From Candidatus Nomurabacteria bacterium (lineage in GTDB: Bacteria > Patescibacteriota > Minisyncoccia > Phycocordibacterales > CAIJYI01), in NCBI GenBank assembly GCA_943356445.1, contig CALREZ010000007.1, forward strand, positions 1 through 45,701: a DNA stretch of 45,701 nucleotides. Reading direction: 5' to 3'. A program made the position numbers and the translations under genes. This document shows positions 38,031 through 45,701 of this stretch, piece after piece (positions within the stretch are counted from its first letter, which is position 1; every line of letters starts with the position of its first letter). The notes below the pieces were generated by a model. The model worked only from the letters and a program-made list of their open reading frames with translations. It was not told the DNA's origin and did no database searches.

Positions 38031-38909
38031 ATGAACAACAAGACAAAAAGTTCGCGGCAACGAACATATTATTATGTTCAACCCGCCGACCAAAAAACCA
38101 ACACCCTGTGTAAAACCGCGCTTCAGGAAAAACCGATAACGCGTTCGCCCGAAGAAGCCGTCGGCTCTCCAATTCATTCTTCCCATCCGCTCTACCGGGT
38201 AGTATGGAAAGATGTGGAAGTTTTCATGAGTATCGCCTATGCGTCTTTCTGTGTTTTTGTTCGAAAAGGAGAAGAAACTCTTCCCCGTTTTGCCATGAGA
38301 AAAAGCGCCGAAATAGTAAAGCGAAACCTGGAAGCGAAGCGGCCGGAAAAAGCAACGCTTGCTTTGGTTAAGCATGCGACGCCGGCGAGCGGAAAAACAA
38401 AAACTTCCGTTTTGACCAAAACGGAAAAACCTAAAAAAGGTTTTCCTGAAAATCCCGAGCTGGCGCGTAAAAATGCGGAACGATTAAAAAACATATCGCG
38501 TCCCAAAAAAGCGAAGATGGTCTTGCTTCCAAAATTGAAACCTGAAACGATTTCAAAAGAGAAAACAACGGGACAGGAAGTTCCATGGAAAACGTATGTT
38601 GTTTTCCCGATTAATGACCTCTCAATGGATACGACGATTGCTTACATTAGAAAATCCCTATTTGACTGCAAATCCAATACGCAATCAGTTCGTGAAAGCG
38701 GGAAATTAAGCGAAAGACGATTTGAACAAATCTGGGAAATGAACGGTGACGCTCTTTTTCGCCTGTGGCAATACGCGCGAAAAAATACATTGGTACATTT
38801 TATCGTTTTCCGAACATCAGGGAAAAACGGATTTGAAAAATTCTTTTCTTATCCAAAAGAAAAAATAGAACCCTTTGAGAGCAAAGTGCTGCGGTTCGCC
38901 AAAAAATAA
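38031..38909 (+). CDS. Orphan two-repeat protein, member 1 (292 residues)
   Basis: Not recognised. An N-terminal unit (about 11-110: YYYVQPADQ, then ASFCVFVRKGEETLPRFAMRKSAE) is joined by a long basic linker (about 110-190, many Lys and Pro) to a C-terminal unit with the same plan (TYVVFPINDLSMDTTIAYI, then LVHFIVFRTSGKNGFEKFFSYPKE). The protein at 43328-44083 has the same two-unit layout. AAGGAG precedes the ATG. No membrane segment or signal peptide. It has its own promoter and terminator. Confidence 0.85.
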   Translation: MNNKTKSSRQRTYYYVQPADQKTNTLCKTALQEKPITRSPEEAVGSPIHSSHPLYRVVWKDVEVFMSIAYASFCVFVRKGEETLPRFAMRKSAEIVKRNLEAKRPEKATLALVKHATPASGKTKTSVLTKTEKPKKGFPENPELARKNAERLKNISRPKKAKMVLLPKLKPETISKEKTTGQEVPWKTYVVFPINDLSMDTTIAYIRKSLFDCKSNTQSVRESGKLSERRFEQIWEMNGDALFRLWQYARKNTLVHFIVFRTSGKNGFEKFFSYPKEKIEPFESKVLRFAKK

Positions 38910-38913
38910 ACGA

Positions 38914-38945
38914 AATCCCCAAGAGAAATCTTGGGGATTGTTTTT
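38914..38945. terminator. Bidirectional terminator after orphan cassette 1
   Basis: Stem AATCCCCAAGA/TCTTGGGGATT, loop GAAA, then TTTTT. It also lies past the convergent acyl-CoA synthetase gene. Confidence 0.9.
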
Positions 38946-38946
38946 A

Positions 38947-41046
38947 TTAGGCAAGAATGATTCTCGCATCCAGCACGCAGGCGCCATTTCCTTGAGAAAA
39001 AACTTTGAGGGGGTTGATATCCACTTCCGCAATATCCGGAAAATCAATAACGAGGCAAGAAAGTCTTCCGAGCATTTGAACCAGCGTTTCCACGTCAAGA
39101 GGTTCTTGTCCGCGAACGCCGTCAAAGATTTTCTGCGCTTTAAGGGACTTAACCATTCTCCACGCATCGTCTTCCGTAATGGGAGCAAGTCCAAAAGTAA
39201 CATCCTGCAAAACCTCCACATATATTCCGCCGAACCCCACCATAACGGTTTCCCCGAGAGCGGGGTCTCTTTTTGCGCCCAGGATAATTTCAAAACCGCG
39301 TCGTTCCGCCATTTCTTCCATCAGCACGCCTTCTATTCTGGCATCGGGAAACTTTTCGCGAACATCATGAATAATCCGGTCATACTCCTTCCCGGCATCT
39401 TCGGGTGAAACATTAATGCGAACGCCCCCCGCTTCGCTTTTGTGCAAAATATCTTCGGAAGCAATCTTCATCACGAGCGTCTTTCCTATTTTTTGAGCTT
39501 TCAAAAGAGCATCGTCTCTATCTCTTGCGAATTCAGTGGCAAAAACAGGAAATCCATAAGCGGAAAAAACCTGTAAAGCCTCGTATTCAAAAAGCCATTT
39601 CCTTCCTTTTTCTCGGGCTTTCTTAAAAATAGCTTCTACCGCTTCGCGATCCACATTTCCAAAAGAGAATTTTTTCGGTTCTTCTCTGTTGAAGTAATCG
39701 CTGTACAGCGCGAGCTTTGACAAAGCATTGGCGGATTCCTCAGGATATTCAATGGTCGCAACTCCCCCCTCGCGCAAAACTTCAATCCCTTTCTGTACGG
39801 AATCGCCCCCCATAAAACAGGCAATGATAGGCTTCCCGGTTTGTTTTTTTGCCTTCACTATCGCGCGCGCCGTTTCCTCCACTTCCGTCATCGTCTGATG
39901 AGTAAGAATGGCAAGCGCCATATCTATGTTTGAATCGGCCATCACGGCATCAAGCGACTTTTCATACCGAGCAGCGTCAGCATCGCCGACTACGTCTACC
40001 GGATTGTCAACACCGGCGGTTTTCGGGAGAAACTCGCGGAGAACCGAACGCGTTTGCTCGGAAAATTCACCGATAGCAAGCCCGCGAAGAGAAACTTCAT
40101 CCGTTGCCAGAACGCCGGGACCTCCGGCATTGGTTACAATCCCCACGCGTTTTCCTTTTGGAATCGGATTTCGGGAAAAAGCTTTGATGTAATCAAATAA
40201 TTCTGAAACTCGGTCGGCTCGGATAATCCCCGCCTGCACAAAGAAAGCGCGATAGGATTCATCGGCGCCAGCCAGCGCTCCGGTATGAGAAGCGCTTGCT
40301 CCCGCTCCGGCATGGGTTCTCCCCGCTTTAAGCGCGATGATTGGTTTTTTCTTTCCTTCGCGACGAGCCTTCTCTATAATTTCAATAATCTCGTGCGGAT
40401 GAGTGAGGTCTTCCAGATACATGGCAATGACCTCAGTATCAGGATCATTCAATAAAAATTGAATCATTTCTCTTTCTCCCGTTTGCGCTTTGTTTCCTAT
40501 GCTGACGAACTTTGAAAATCCGATACCGAGTTTTTCGGCATAATCCAAAACGGCAACGCAAAGCGCGCCGCTTTGAGAAAAGAATCCGACGGAACCCGCC
40601 TTTGGCATAATGCGTGCAAAAGAAGCATTCATCTGTATACCGGGATTTATAACTCCGAGACAATTCGGCCCAACAAGAGTTATGTTATGTTCGCGGCAAA
40701 AAGAAGCAAGTTCGTTTTCAGACTGAACATCTCCCGTTTCTTTATACCCCGCCGTGATAACAATAGCGGCTTTTATTCCGAGCTTCTCCGCTTCTTTCAA
40801 AGAAACCATGACATCGGAAGGATGAACGACAAACACGCCGAGATCAAGAGGTTTCCCTATCGCTGACACGGTCGGATAACATGTCTTTCCGAGAATGGAA
40901 TCGGCTTTCGGGTTAACGGGGAAAATTTCTCCTTCGTATCCTTGTTCAAGAAGATTTTTCAAAACGCCGTAACCGACATGCGTTTCGCGCCGAGACGCTC
41001 CGATAACAGCGATAGACTTCGGATCAAAAACAGCATCAAAATTCAT
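38947..41046 (-). CDS. ADP-forming acyl-CoA (acetyl-CoA) synthetase, fused alpha and beta parts
   Basis: 699 residues. The N-terminal CoA-binding domain starts FDPKSIAVIGASRRETHVGYGVLKNL. The ligase part has VGFFSQSGALCVAVLDY and the phospho-histidine H254 in SASHTGALAG. The ATP-grasp beta part has VMKIASEDILHKSEAGGVRIN and MAERRGFEIILGAKRDPALGETVMVGFGG. Such enzymes make ATP from acetyl-CoA (or another acyl-CoA), ADP and phosphate, releasing acetate. That suits a fermentative organism. The acyl preference is not readable. No Shine-Dalgarno is seen. Confidence 0.93.
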   Translation of the reverse strand: MNFDAVFDPKSIAVIGASRRETHVGYGVLKNLLEQGYEGEIFPVNPKADSILGKTCYPTVSAIGKPLDLGVFVVHPSDVMVSLKEAEKLGIKAAIVITAGYKETGDVQSENELASFCREHNITLVGPNCLGVINPGIQMNASFARIMPKAGSVGFFSQSGALCVAVLDYAEKLGIGFSKFVSIGNKAQTGEREMIQFLLNDPDTEVIAMYLEDLTHPHEIIEIIEKARREGKKKPIIALKAGRTHAGAGASASHTGALAGADESYRAFFVQAGIIRADRVSELFDYIKAFSRNPIPKGKRVGIVTNAGGPGVLATDEVSLRGLAIGEFSEQTRSVLREFLPKTAGVDNPVDVVGDADAARYEKSLDAVMADSNIDMALAILTHQTMTEVEETARAIVKAKKQTGKPIIACFMGGDSVQKGIEVLREGGVATIEYPEESANALSKLALYSDYFNREEPKKFSFGNVDREAVEAIFKKAREKGRKWLFEYEALQVFSAYGFPVFATEFARDRDDALLKAQKIGKTLVMKIASEDILHKSEAGGVRINVSPEDAGKEYDRIIHDVREKFPDARIEGVLMEEMAERRGFEIILGAKRDPALGETVMVGFGGIYVEVLQDVTFGLAPITEDDAWRMVKSLKAQKIFDGVRGQEPLDVETLVQMLGRLSCLVIDFPDIAEVDINPLKVFSQGNGACVLDARIILA

Positions 41047-41109
41047 GAAAATTGTTTTGTTATTTTATGAAGAATTATTCACTCTATGATACCACGCTGA
41101 ACGAATAAG

Positions 41110-42780
41110 TTATAATACTCTTTTCAATCTTTCCATCACCCTTTCTTTCCCCATTACTTTCATAATGGAATACAGATCGGGCGTATTTGTTTTTCCCGTA
41201 AGAAGAACCCGGAAAATTTTTGCAACGTCCCCCACCTGTCCTTTGTATTTTTCCGGCTCAAGCTTATACGCTTTTGCTCCGTCGGCATATCCGAGTTTTC
41301 TTCCGATCTCTTTTATCTTTTCAAACCATTCATCTTTCGTGTCATTTTCGTTGAAGGTTTCAAAAAAAGCATTTACAATTGCGCCGGCGTCGTCTTTTGC
41401 CGCACCGAAGAGTTCATCGGATACCGGTTCTTGGTTTTGAAAAATCGGATCAAAGAAATATCCCGTTTCGGCATACAAGTCAGACCACGTTCCGATATCT
41501 TTTCTCGGACGAGGAGCCCCTTCCCTTTCTATATTAAGCGCATTTTTCGTATAGTCCGGATCTTTCTCCATTTCTTCCGCGAGCTTTGGGTGGTATTGTT
41601 TTGCCCACGAGAGACCTCGGTCATATATTTCGGCGGCGGACATTTTTGAAACGATCTCTTTGCTCACATCATTCAATTTTACAAAATCAAGAAGCGGCCC
41701 ATTGGAACGCGCGAGACGCTCAAAGGTTAGAGAAAATTCACGATTATCTTTTTCCGGGTTCGCTTTTCTCCAGTCTTCAAAATCGGAATTGGCGAGATTC
41801 AAAAGATATTCCACAACCGACTCGGACGGAAAGCCTTCTTCCTGATACAACATCGCATTCGCCTCTGGATCTTTTCGTTTGCTCAATTTTCTTTTTTTGG
41901 AGCCGTCTTCCGTTTTCTGAATCGGAGCAAGATGTCCGTACTCGGGAGGTTTCCAACCGAGCGCTTCAAATAACTCAAGATGCAAAGGAACGGAGGAAAG
42001 CCACTCGTCTCCGCGAAGCACATGCGTCGTCCCCATGAAATGATCATCAATAACATGCGCCAAATGATAGCGAGGGAGACCGGTTGCGGGAACAAAAATC
42101 TTCTTATCAATATCATTTTCCGACAACTCCAGATCCCCTTTCAAGAGATCATGAACTTTGATCTTATGTTCAAAGTCCCCATTTGAACGCAGCCGAATAA
42201 CATAGGGGGTCCCTTTAGACAATTCCGCTTCCACTTCTTCAGGAGAAGCATCACGCCATTTCGCCCACTTGCCGTAATAACCGGGACGGATCCCCTCTTT
42301 CATCTGTTGCTCTCCAAGAGTATTGGTTTCTTCCGGCGTGCAAAAACAGGGATACGCCTTTCCTTGCTCTATCAATTGCTTCGCAAAAGTTTGATACAGT
42401 TTTGCGCGTGCGCTTTGCGTATATGGCCCATAGTTTCCTTTTTCTTCTCCTGAAACCGTCATACCCTCGTCAACGGGAATGTTAAAAAAATCAAGAGACT
42501 TCACGATAACCTCAGTCGTTTCCGGCTGAGACCGCGCTTCGTCGGTATCTTCAATGCGAAGAAAGAAAACTCCGTTTGTCTGGTGAGCAAACCGCTCTGA
42601 AATAAGAGAAGCATAGACTCCTCCCAGGTGCATAAGACCGGTAGGACTCGGCCCGAGACGGGTGACCATTGCCCCCTCCGGCAATTTTCGCTGGGGATAT
42701 TTTTCTTTCCACTCTTCCGCGCTCGGAAGATCATTCGGAAAAAGTTTTGCGATGAGACTCTCCGGGAGTATTTGATTCAT
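41110..42780 (-). CDS. gltX: Glutamyl-tRNA synthetase (possibly non-discriminating)
   Basis: 556 residues of class I synthetase. The HIGH region is VTRLGPSPTGLMHLGGVYASL and the KMSKS region is KKRKLSKRKDPEA. FFLRIEDTDEARS and PVPLHLELFEALGW-type sequence (SVPLHLELFEALGWKPPEYGHLAPIQKTEDGSKKRKLSKR) fit GluRS. YPCFCTPEE gives a partial zinc-site remnant. Whether it also charges tRNA-Gln cannot be read. No Shine-Dalgarno precedes ATG 42780; an upstream ORF in the shared leader overlaps it by 4 bases (ATGA). Confidence 0.95.
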   Translation of the reverse strand: MNQILPESLIAKLFPNDLPSAEEWKEKYPQRKLPEGAMVTRLGPSPTGLMHLGGVYASLISERFAHQTNGVFFLRIEDTDEARSQPETTEVIVKSLDFFNIPVDEGMTVSGEEKGNYGPYTQSARAKLYQTFAKQLIEQGKAYPCFCTPEETNTLGEQQMKEGIRPGYYGKWAKWRDASPEEVEAELSKGTPYVIRLRSNGDFEHKIKVHDLLKGDLELSENDIDKKIFVPATGLPRYHLAHVIDDHFMGTTHVLRGDEWLSSVPLHLELFEALGWKPPEYGHLAPIQKTEDGSKKRKLSKRKDPEANAMLYQEEGFPSESVVEYLLNLANSDFEDWRKANPEKDNREFSLTFERLARSNGPLLDFVKLNDVSKEIVSKMSAAEIYDRGLSWAKQYHPKLAEEMEKDPDYTKNALNIEREGAPRPRKDIGTWSDLYAETGYFFDPIFQNQEPVSDELFGAAKDDAGAIVNAFFETFNENDTKDEWFEKIKEIGRKLGYADGAKAYKLEPEKYKGQVGDVAKIFRVLLTGKTNTPDLYSIMKVMGKERVMERLKRVL

Positions 42781-42836
42781 TTTAAATATCGCTCGCGCGG
42801 CTCGCTGGGCGATTGATGAAAACCTACGGTTTTCAT
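42777..42836 (-). other. Upstream ORF (MKTVGFH...) overlapping the gltX start
   Basis: A 19-codon frame, MKTVGFHQSPSEPRERYLK, ending TGA in an ATGA overlap with gltX. It begins with the same seven residues (one substitution) as the frame before rpsD. Confidence 0.4.
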
Positions 42837-42861
42837 ACTTTCCCTTGCTTTTGCGAAAGCG
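42781..42861 (-). repeat. Structured leader element, gltX copy
   Basis: On the minus strand: GCTTTCGCAAAAGCAAGGGA, AAGT, the hairpin ATGAAAACCGTAGGTTTTCAT, then GCGAGCCGCGCGAGCGAT before gltX. The 32 bases 42815-42846 match 25091-25122 with one difference. Confidence 0.8.
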
Positions 42862-42963
42862 TTTTTGTTCTAATAAATTCAATCGCTATATATCATATAA
42901 AATACGACATTTTTCGTTTTTTTACAAATGAAAATCCTGCTATGAAAATTAAAAATAACGTGG

Positions 42964-42969
42964 TATTAT
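42964..42969 (+). promoter_or_regulatory. Extended -10 box of the 62-residue gene
   Basis: TGG followed by TATTAT; transcription would start near 42976, giving a leader of about 27 bases with GGAGG. Confidence 0.55.
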
Positions 42970-43002
42970 TCGCTCAGAATTATTTTCAGCGGAGGAAACA
43001 AA

Positions 43003-43191
43003 ATGTCTCAAGTCATCGTTTTTATCAGTTTGCTTTTGGTTGCCATTTGTTCGGCCATCAAAAGCAACATAGCCAAATACCATAAAGATTTTAGAAAAGC
43101 CTCCTTTTACGCATTCTTGGTTTACGCGGCCATGTTCTTTATCGGAATAATGATAGCTCCCGTCGTTATTCAGATCTATTCTCTTTTATAA
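43003..43191 (+). CDS. 62-residue double-span membrane protein
   Basis: Not recognised. Two hydrophobic helices (about 3-19 VIVFISLLLVAICSAI and 34-58 FYAFLVYAAMFFIGIMIAPVVIQIY) are joined by a basic loop (KSNIAKYHKDFRK), so both ends should face outward. GCGGAGGAAAC lies before the ATG; nearly the same leader (TTTTCAGCGAGGAAAC) precedes the next gene. It ends before a strong terminator. Confidence 0.8.
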   Translation: MSQVIVFISLLLVAICSAIKSNIAKYHKDFRKASFYAFLVYAAMFFIGIMIAPVVIQIYSLL

Positions 43192-43202
43192 AGAATCCAT
43201 CA

Positions 43203-43239
43203 AAACCCCGCAAAAGCACTATGCGCTTTTGTGGGGTTT
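43203..43239 (+). terminator. Terminator of the 62-residue gene
   Basis: A long stem AAACCCCGCAAAAGC/GCTTTTGTGGGGTTT (one mismatch) with a 7-base loop, directly followed by the promoter at 43241. Confidence 0.9.
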
Positions 43240-43240
43240 C

Positions 43241-43269
43241 TTGCCAAATCATTAAAAATGTGATATATT
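43241..43269 (+). promoter_or_regulatory. Promoter of orphan cassette 2
   Basis: TTGCCA (43241-43246), 17 bases ending in TGA, TATATT (43264-43269). Confidence 0.8.
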
Positions 43270-43327
43270 ATATTCCGTAACAAGTTCTTCTTCATTTATT
43301 TCAACAACAATTTTCAGCGAGGAAACC

Positions 43328-44083
43328 ATGGCAATGTCCCTTTCCGACCGCGTTCTTTCAAGACAAAGAAAGTGGTATATTCAGCCGCTTGACCCCGGGT
43401 CAAGTGAAAAAATCTATCGGCTTCTCAGAGACGCCGAGTCAATAAGATCAACAGAAACTATCGGTTGTCCGCAAGAAAACGGATACCAATTAAGACAAGC
43501 CGACAGAAAAACCGTTCAGACTTTAATGGAAGAAACATCCCTGAATGGTCTCAATTCGGAAGGAACGGACTTCGGCGTAAACTTTTTCGTCTACGTCAAA
43601 AACCGTGACGATAAGTTTCCAAAATTCTGTTTTGCTTCCACCAGCGAGATGCGAAGAGAAAACGGCAAGAAACACAAAAAAAGAGAAGGCCTCGGCCCAG
43701 TGGAACTGAAAATTATATACTCGGCCCCCATCAAAAAAGAATCTTCTTTTGTCATTCCAAAACAATCCGATGAAGATGACGATTGTGAAAAAAAAGAAAA
43801 CGCGTCCCTTCCCCGCGCAAGAAAAAATTCGCTCTATCGCGTTACGACGCACCACAAAAGAATGATCTCTCTTTTAGAGGAAGAACTTTCCAATGCGGGC
43901 GAAGATGTAAACCCGATTCCAAACATGAGCGAAGGAAATGAAAGCGTATGGAGTGTTTCTCCGGAAGTTGTCCTGAGATTAAAAATCCATACGAAACTTA
44001 AGTTCCTTCATTTCAGAATATGGAAAAGGGACGGCAACGGGAACTACCTTCTTGTTGGGCAATATCCGAAGCAAGTAAAATAA
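43328..44083 (+). CDS. Orphan two-repeat protein, member 2 (251 residues)
   Basis: Not recognised. The layout follows the protein at 38031: an N-terminal unit (KWYIQPLDPGSSEKIYRLL, then FGVNFFVYVKNRDDKFPKFCFASTSE), a charged linker (about 135-175, with DEDDDCEKKE), and a C-terminal unit (SLYRVTTHHKRMISLLEEEL, then KFLHFRIWKRDGNGNYLLVGQYPK). Key matches between the two proteins are QPxD, FxV(F/Y)V followed by LPRF/FPKF, and HF-I. GCGAGGAAACC precedes the ATG. It has its own promoter and terminator. Confidence 0.85.
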   Translation: MAMSLSDRVLSRQRKWYIQPLDPGSSEKIYRLLRDAESIRSTETIGCPQENGYQLRQADRKTVQTLMEETSLNGLNSEGTDFGVNFFVYVKNRDDKFPKFCFASTSEMRRENGKKHKKREGLGPVELKIIYSAPIKKESSFVIPKQSDEDDDCEKKENASLPRARKNSLYRVTTHHKRMISLLEEELSNAGEDVNPIPNMSEGNESVWSVSPEVVLRLKIHTKLKFLHFRIWKRDGNGNYLLVGQYPKQVK

Positions 44084-44093
44084 AAAAACGGTC

Positions 44094-44121
44094 AAGCCGG
44101 CGAATAATTCGCCGGCTTTTT
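44094..44121 (+). terminator. Terminator of orphan cassette 2
   Basis: Stem AAGCCGGCGAA/TTCGCCGGCTT with a 3-base loop, then TTT. The guaB -35 box begins 4 bases later. Confidence 0.9.
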
Positions 44122-44124
44122 GTA

Positions 44125-44153
44125 TTGCCCCATACGTCCGTATTCGGTATAAT
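44125..44153 (+). promoter_or_regulatory. guaB promoter (leaderless)
   Basis: TTGCCC (44125-44130), 17 bases, TATAAT (44148-44153), 6 bases to the ATG. Transcription is expected to start at or next to the A of the start codon. Confidence 0.85.
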
Positions 44154-44159
44154 TCACGG

Positions 44160-45596
44160 ATGACACCAAAAAAAGAACCGTTCCGCCTCGCGCTCTCTTA
44201 TGATGACGTGCTTCTCGTGCCCCATTACTCGGATATTCCTTCCCGCAAGCAGATAAACCTTACGACGATGTTCTCAAAAAGGATACGATTGAATATCCCC
44301 GTTGTGAGCGCAAACATGGATACGGTTACGGGAGCGGAAATGGCTATTCATATGGCCAGACAAGGAGGTATGGGCATTATTCACCGTTTCCAAAGCGCAG
44401 AAGAAGAAGCCAACGAGGTTCATCTGGTGAAGCGTTCCGAAAATATCTTTATACCCGATCCGATTACGCTCAACAAAGAAGCGACCCTTCGAGAAGCGCT
44501 GGCACTTATGGAACGAAATCATGTAACGGGAGTTATTGTCATTTCCTCCGACCGAAGCATTGAAGGAATTCTTACCGCGAGAGATGTTCGGTTCAAAACA
44601 GACTTGAATGCTTCCATTAAAAGCCTCATGACGCCGAAAGAAAAAGTAATTCTGGCAAAACAAAATATCACCAGCGAAGAAGCGCTCAAAATTCTTGATA
44701 AAAACAAAATTGAGAAATTGCCTCTTATTGACGCAAAAGGAAAACTCTGCGGTCTTATCACCGCGACAGACTATAAAAAAACAAAAGAAAACCCGAGAGC
44801 GTCAAAAGATAAACACGGTCGGCTCTTGGTCGGCGCCGCGATTGGAGTAAAAGATGGTATGGAAAGAGCGGGACTTTTGGTAAAAGCGGGCGCAGACGCG
44901 CTCATCATAGACATCGCCCACGGCCATCACAACACGTGCATAGGCCTGGTAAAAAAACTGAAAAAAGAATTCCCTTCCGTTGATATCGTTGCCGGAAATG
45001 TTGCCACCAGAGAAGGGACGCTTGCTTTGATAAAAGCGGGCGCGGATGCGGTAAAAGTCGGCATCGGCCCGGGAGCGGCGTGTTCCACAAGAATTGTCGC
45101 CGGCGCCGGAGTTCCTCAACTTACCGCTGTTATGGAAAGCGTCGCGGTCGCGCAAAAATTCAAAGTGCCCATCATTGCGGACGGCGGAATAAAAAATTCC
45201 GGTGACCTCGCAAAGGCAATCGCCACCGGAGCTGGGACGGCCATGATCGGCAATCTTTTTTCCGGATGCAAAGAATCTCCGGGAGAATACTACATTGAAG
45301 GAGGCGAAGCATTTAAAATTTACCGAGGACTAGCTTCCCGGGACGCTTCTGCCGATATGGCAATCCGAGGCGGAGGAGACAGCGAAAAACAAAACCGCGC
45401 GCCGGAAGGCATCGGATATCGCGTAACTTTCAAAGGAGAAGTGCGAAAGATTCTCGCCGGTTTGATAGACGGGCTTCAGTCAGGAATGAGCTATACCGGA
45501 GCAAAAAACCTGAAAGAGTTTTATCAAAAAGCGGAATTTGTCCGCATTACCGATGCGGGAATGAGAGAGAGTAAACCCAGAAGCCATCAGATTTAA
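44160..45596 (+). CDS. guaB: Inosine-5'-monophosphate dehydrogenase
   Basis: Oxidises IMP to XMP, the committed step to GMP. 478 residues. The barrel starts [19 protein letters not shown]; two CBS domains occupy about 95-205 ([43 protein letters not shown]). The catalytic loop is [22 protein letters not shown] with the nucleophilic cysteine, and the flap/C-terminal part has [13 protein letters not shown] and [13 protein letters not shown]. It is complete and ends before a strong terminator. Together with guaD in this window it points to active guanine-nucleotide interconversion. Confidence 0.97.
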   Translation: MTPKKEPFRLALSYDDVLLVPHYSDIPSRKQINLTTMFSKRIRLNIPVVSANMDTVTGAEMAIHMARQGGMGIIHRFQSAEEEANEVHLVKRSENIFIPDPITLNKEATLREALALMERNHVTGVIVISSDRSIEGILTARDVRFKTDLNASIKSLMTPKEKVILAKQNITSEEALKILDKNKIEKLPLIDAKGKLCGLITATDYKKTKENPRASKDKHGRLLVGAAIGVKDGMERAGLLVKAGADALIIDIAHGHHNTCIGLVKKLKKEFPSVDIVAGNVATREGTLALIKAGADAVKVGIGPGAACSTRIVAGAGVPQLTAVMESVAVAQKFKVPIIADGGIKNSGDLAKAIATGAGTAMIGNLFSGCKESPGEYYIEGGEAFKIYRGLASRDASADMAIRGGGDSEKQNRAPEGIGYRVTFKGEVRKILAGLIDGLQSGMSYTGAKNLKEFYQKAEFVRITDAGMRESKPRSHQI

Positions 45597-45600
45597 AAAA

Positions 45601-45632
45601 AAAGCGTTCCGAGTATCGGAACGCTTTTTTTC
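45601..45632. terminator. Terminator of guaB
   Basis: A 12-bp stem AAAGCGTTCCGA/TCGGAACGCTTT with a 3-base loop and T run; A-rich on the other side, so it may serve both convergent genes. Confidence 0.92.
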
Positions 45633-45641
45633 TTTTTTGCG

Positions 45642-45701
45642 TTAGAACGGCACCACCTCCAACGTCGTCTTCCTCGCCGAACACCCGACACTCTCCCCCG
45701 C
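45642..45701 (-). CDS. C-terminal end of a gene cut by the window edge
   Basis: An open minus-strand frame enters at the right edge and ends in TAA at 45642, giving VGCSARKTTLEVVPF as the last residues. It lies 10 bases past the guaB terminator, as expected for a convergent gene. Too short to identify. Confidence 0.4.
   Translation of the reverse strand, partial: AGESVGCSARKTTLEVVPF

Noticed and set aside
1-45701. CRISPR array, tRNA or rRNA genes
   Set aside because: I looked for regularly spaced direct repeats, tRNA T-arm signatures such as GGTTCGA with paired acceptor ends, and rRNA segments, and saw none.

Overview
The window looks like part of a Candidate Phyla Radiation (Patescibacteria, probably Parcubacteria-type) genome. 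The clues are very compact gene packing, an alanyl-tRNA synthetase without its C-terminal domain, a PilM-like gene beside a 'baseplate J'-like membrane protein, an ADP-forming acyl-CoA synthetase and many short orphan proteins. UGA is used as a stop (for example the gene ending at 2542), so the code is standard. I found no tRNA, rRNA or CRISPR array. The taxonomic call is inference from gene content.

Layout. 1-9.1 kb: the N-terminal part of ribonucleotide reductase (cut by the left edge), rlmN, a DnaQ-like exonuclease, a 2-Cys peroxiredoxin, an SbmA/BacA-like transporter, an aminotransferase, a 45-residue CDGSH iron-sulfur protein and an LtaS-like sulfatase. 9.1-11.5 kb: a phage-tail-like beta-rich protein interrupted at a G8 tract and bracketed by paired hairpin repeats. 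11.5-16.9 kb: a metallophosphoesterase and a copy of its own C-terminal domain, guanine deaminase with a coiled-coil partner, a second SbmA-like protein, and an Smr protein. 16.9-22.1 kb: dnaK, a solitary ribbon-helix-helix protein, grpE, two paralogous phosphotransferase-fold proteins that lead the grpE operon, and a small zincin. 22.2-26.4 kb: infA-rpmJ-rpsM-rpsK-rpsD-rpoA-rplQ-rplM-rpsI. 26.5-29.1 kb: the PilM and baseplate-J-like pair. 29.3-37.9 kb: an amidohydrolase, alaS, two orphans, a DedA-TsaC fusion, tiny membrane proteins, tsaD, fmt and a hibernation factor. 38-45.7 kb: two related orphan proteins under near-identical promoters, ADP-forming acyl-CoA synthetase, gltX, guaB and the last codons of a minus-strand gene.

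Two expression styles recur. Many housekeeping genes (guaB, alaS, tsaD, hpf, DedA-TsaC, rlmN and others) have a TATAAT-like -10 box only 6-9 bases before the ATG and mostly no Shine-Dalgarno sequence, so their mRNAs are probably leaderless. Most orphan genes instead sit in single-gene cassettes with a 17-bp-spaced promoter, a leader with GGAG and their own hairpin terminator.

The items most worth a second look are the DedA-TsaC fusion close to tsaD, the shared leader with an MKTxGFH upstream ORF before rpsD and gltX, the twin orphan cassettes at 38 and 43 kb, the paired kinase-fold proteins before grpE, the G8 tract in the tail-like gene, a 60-bp perfect palindrome, and divergent promoters that share one -35 box. 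All functions are assigned by reading motifs; no database search was run.
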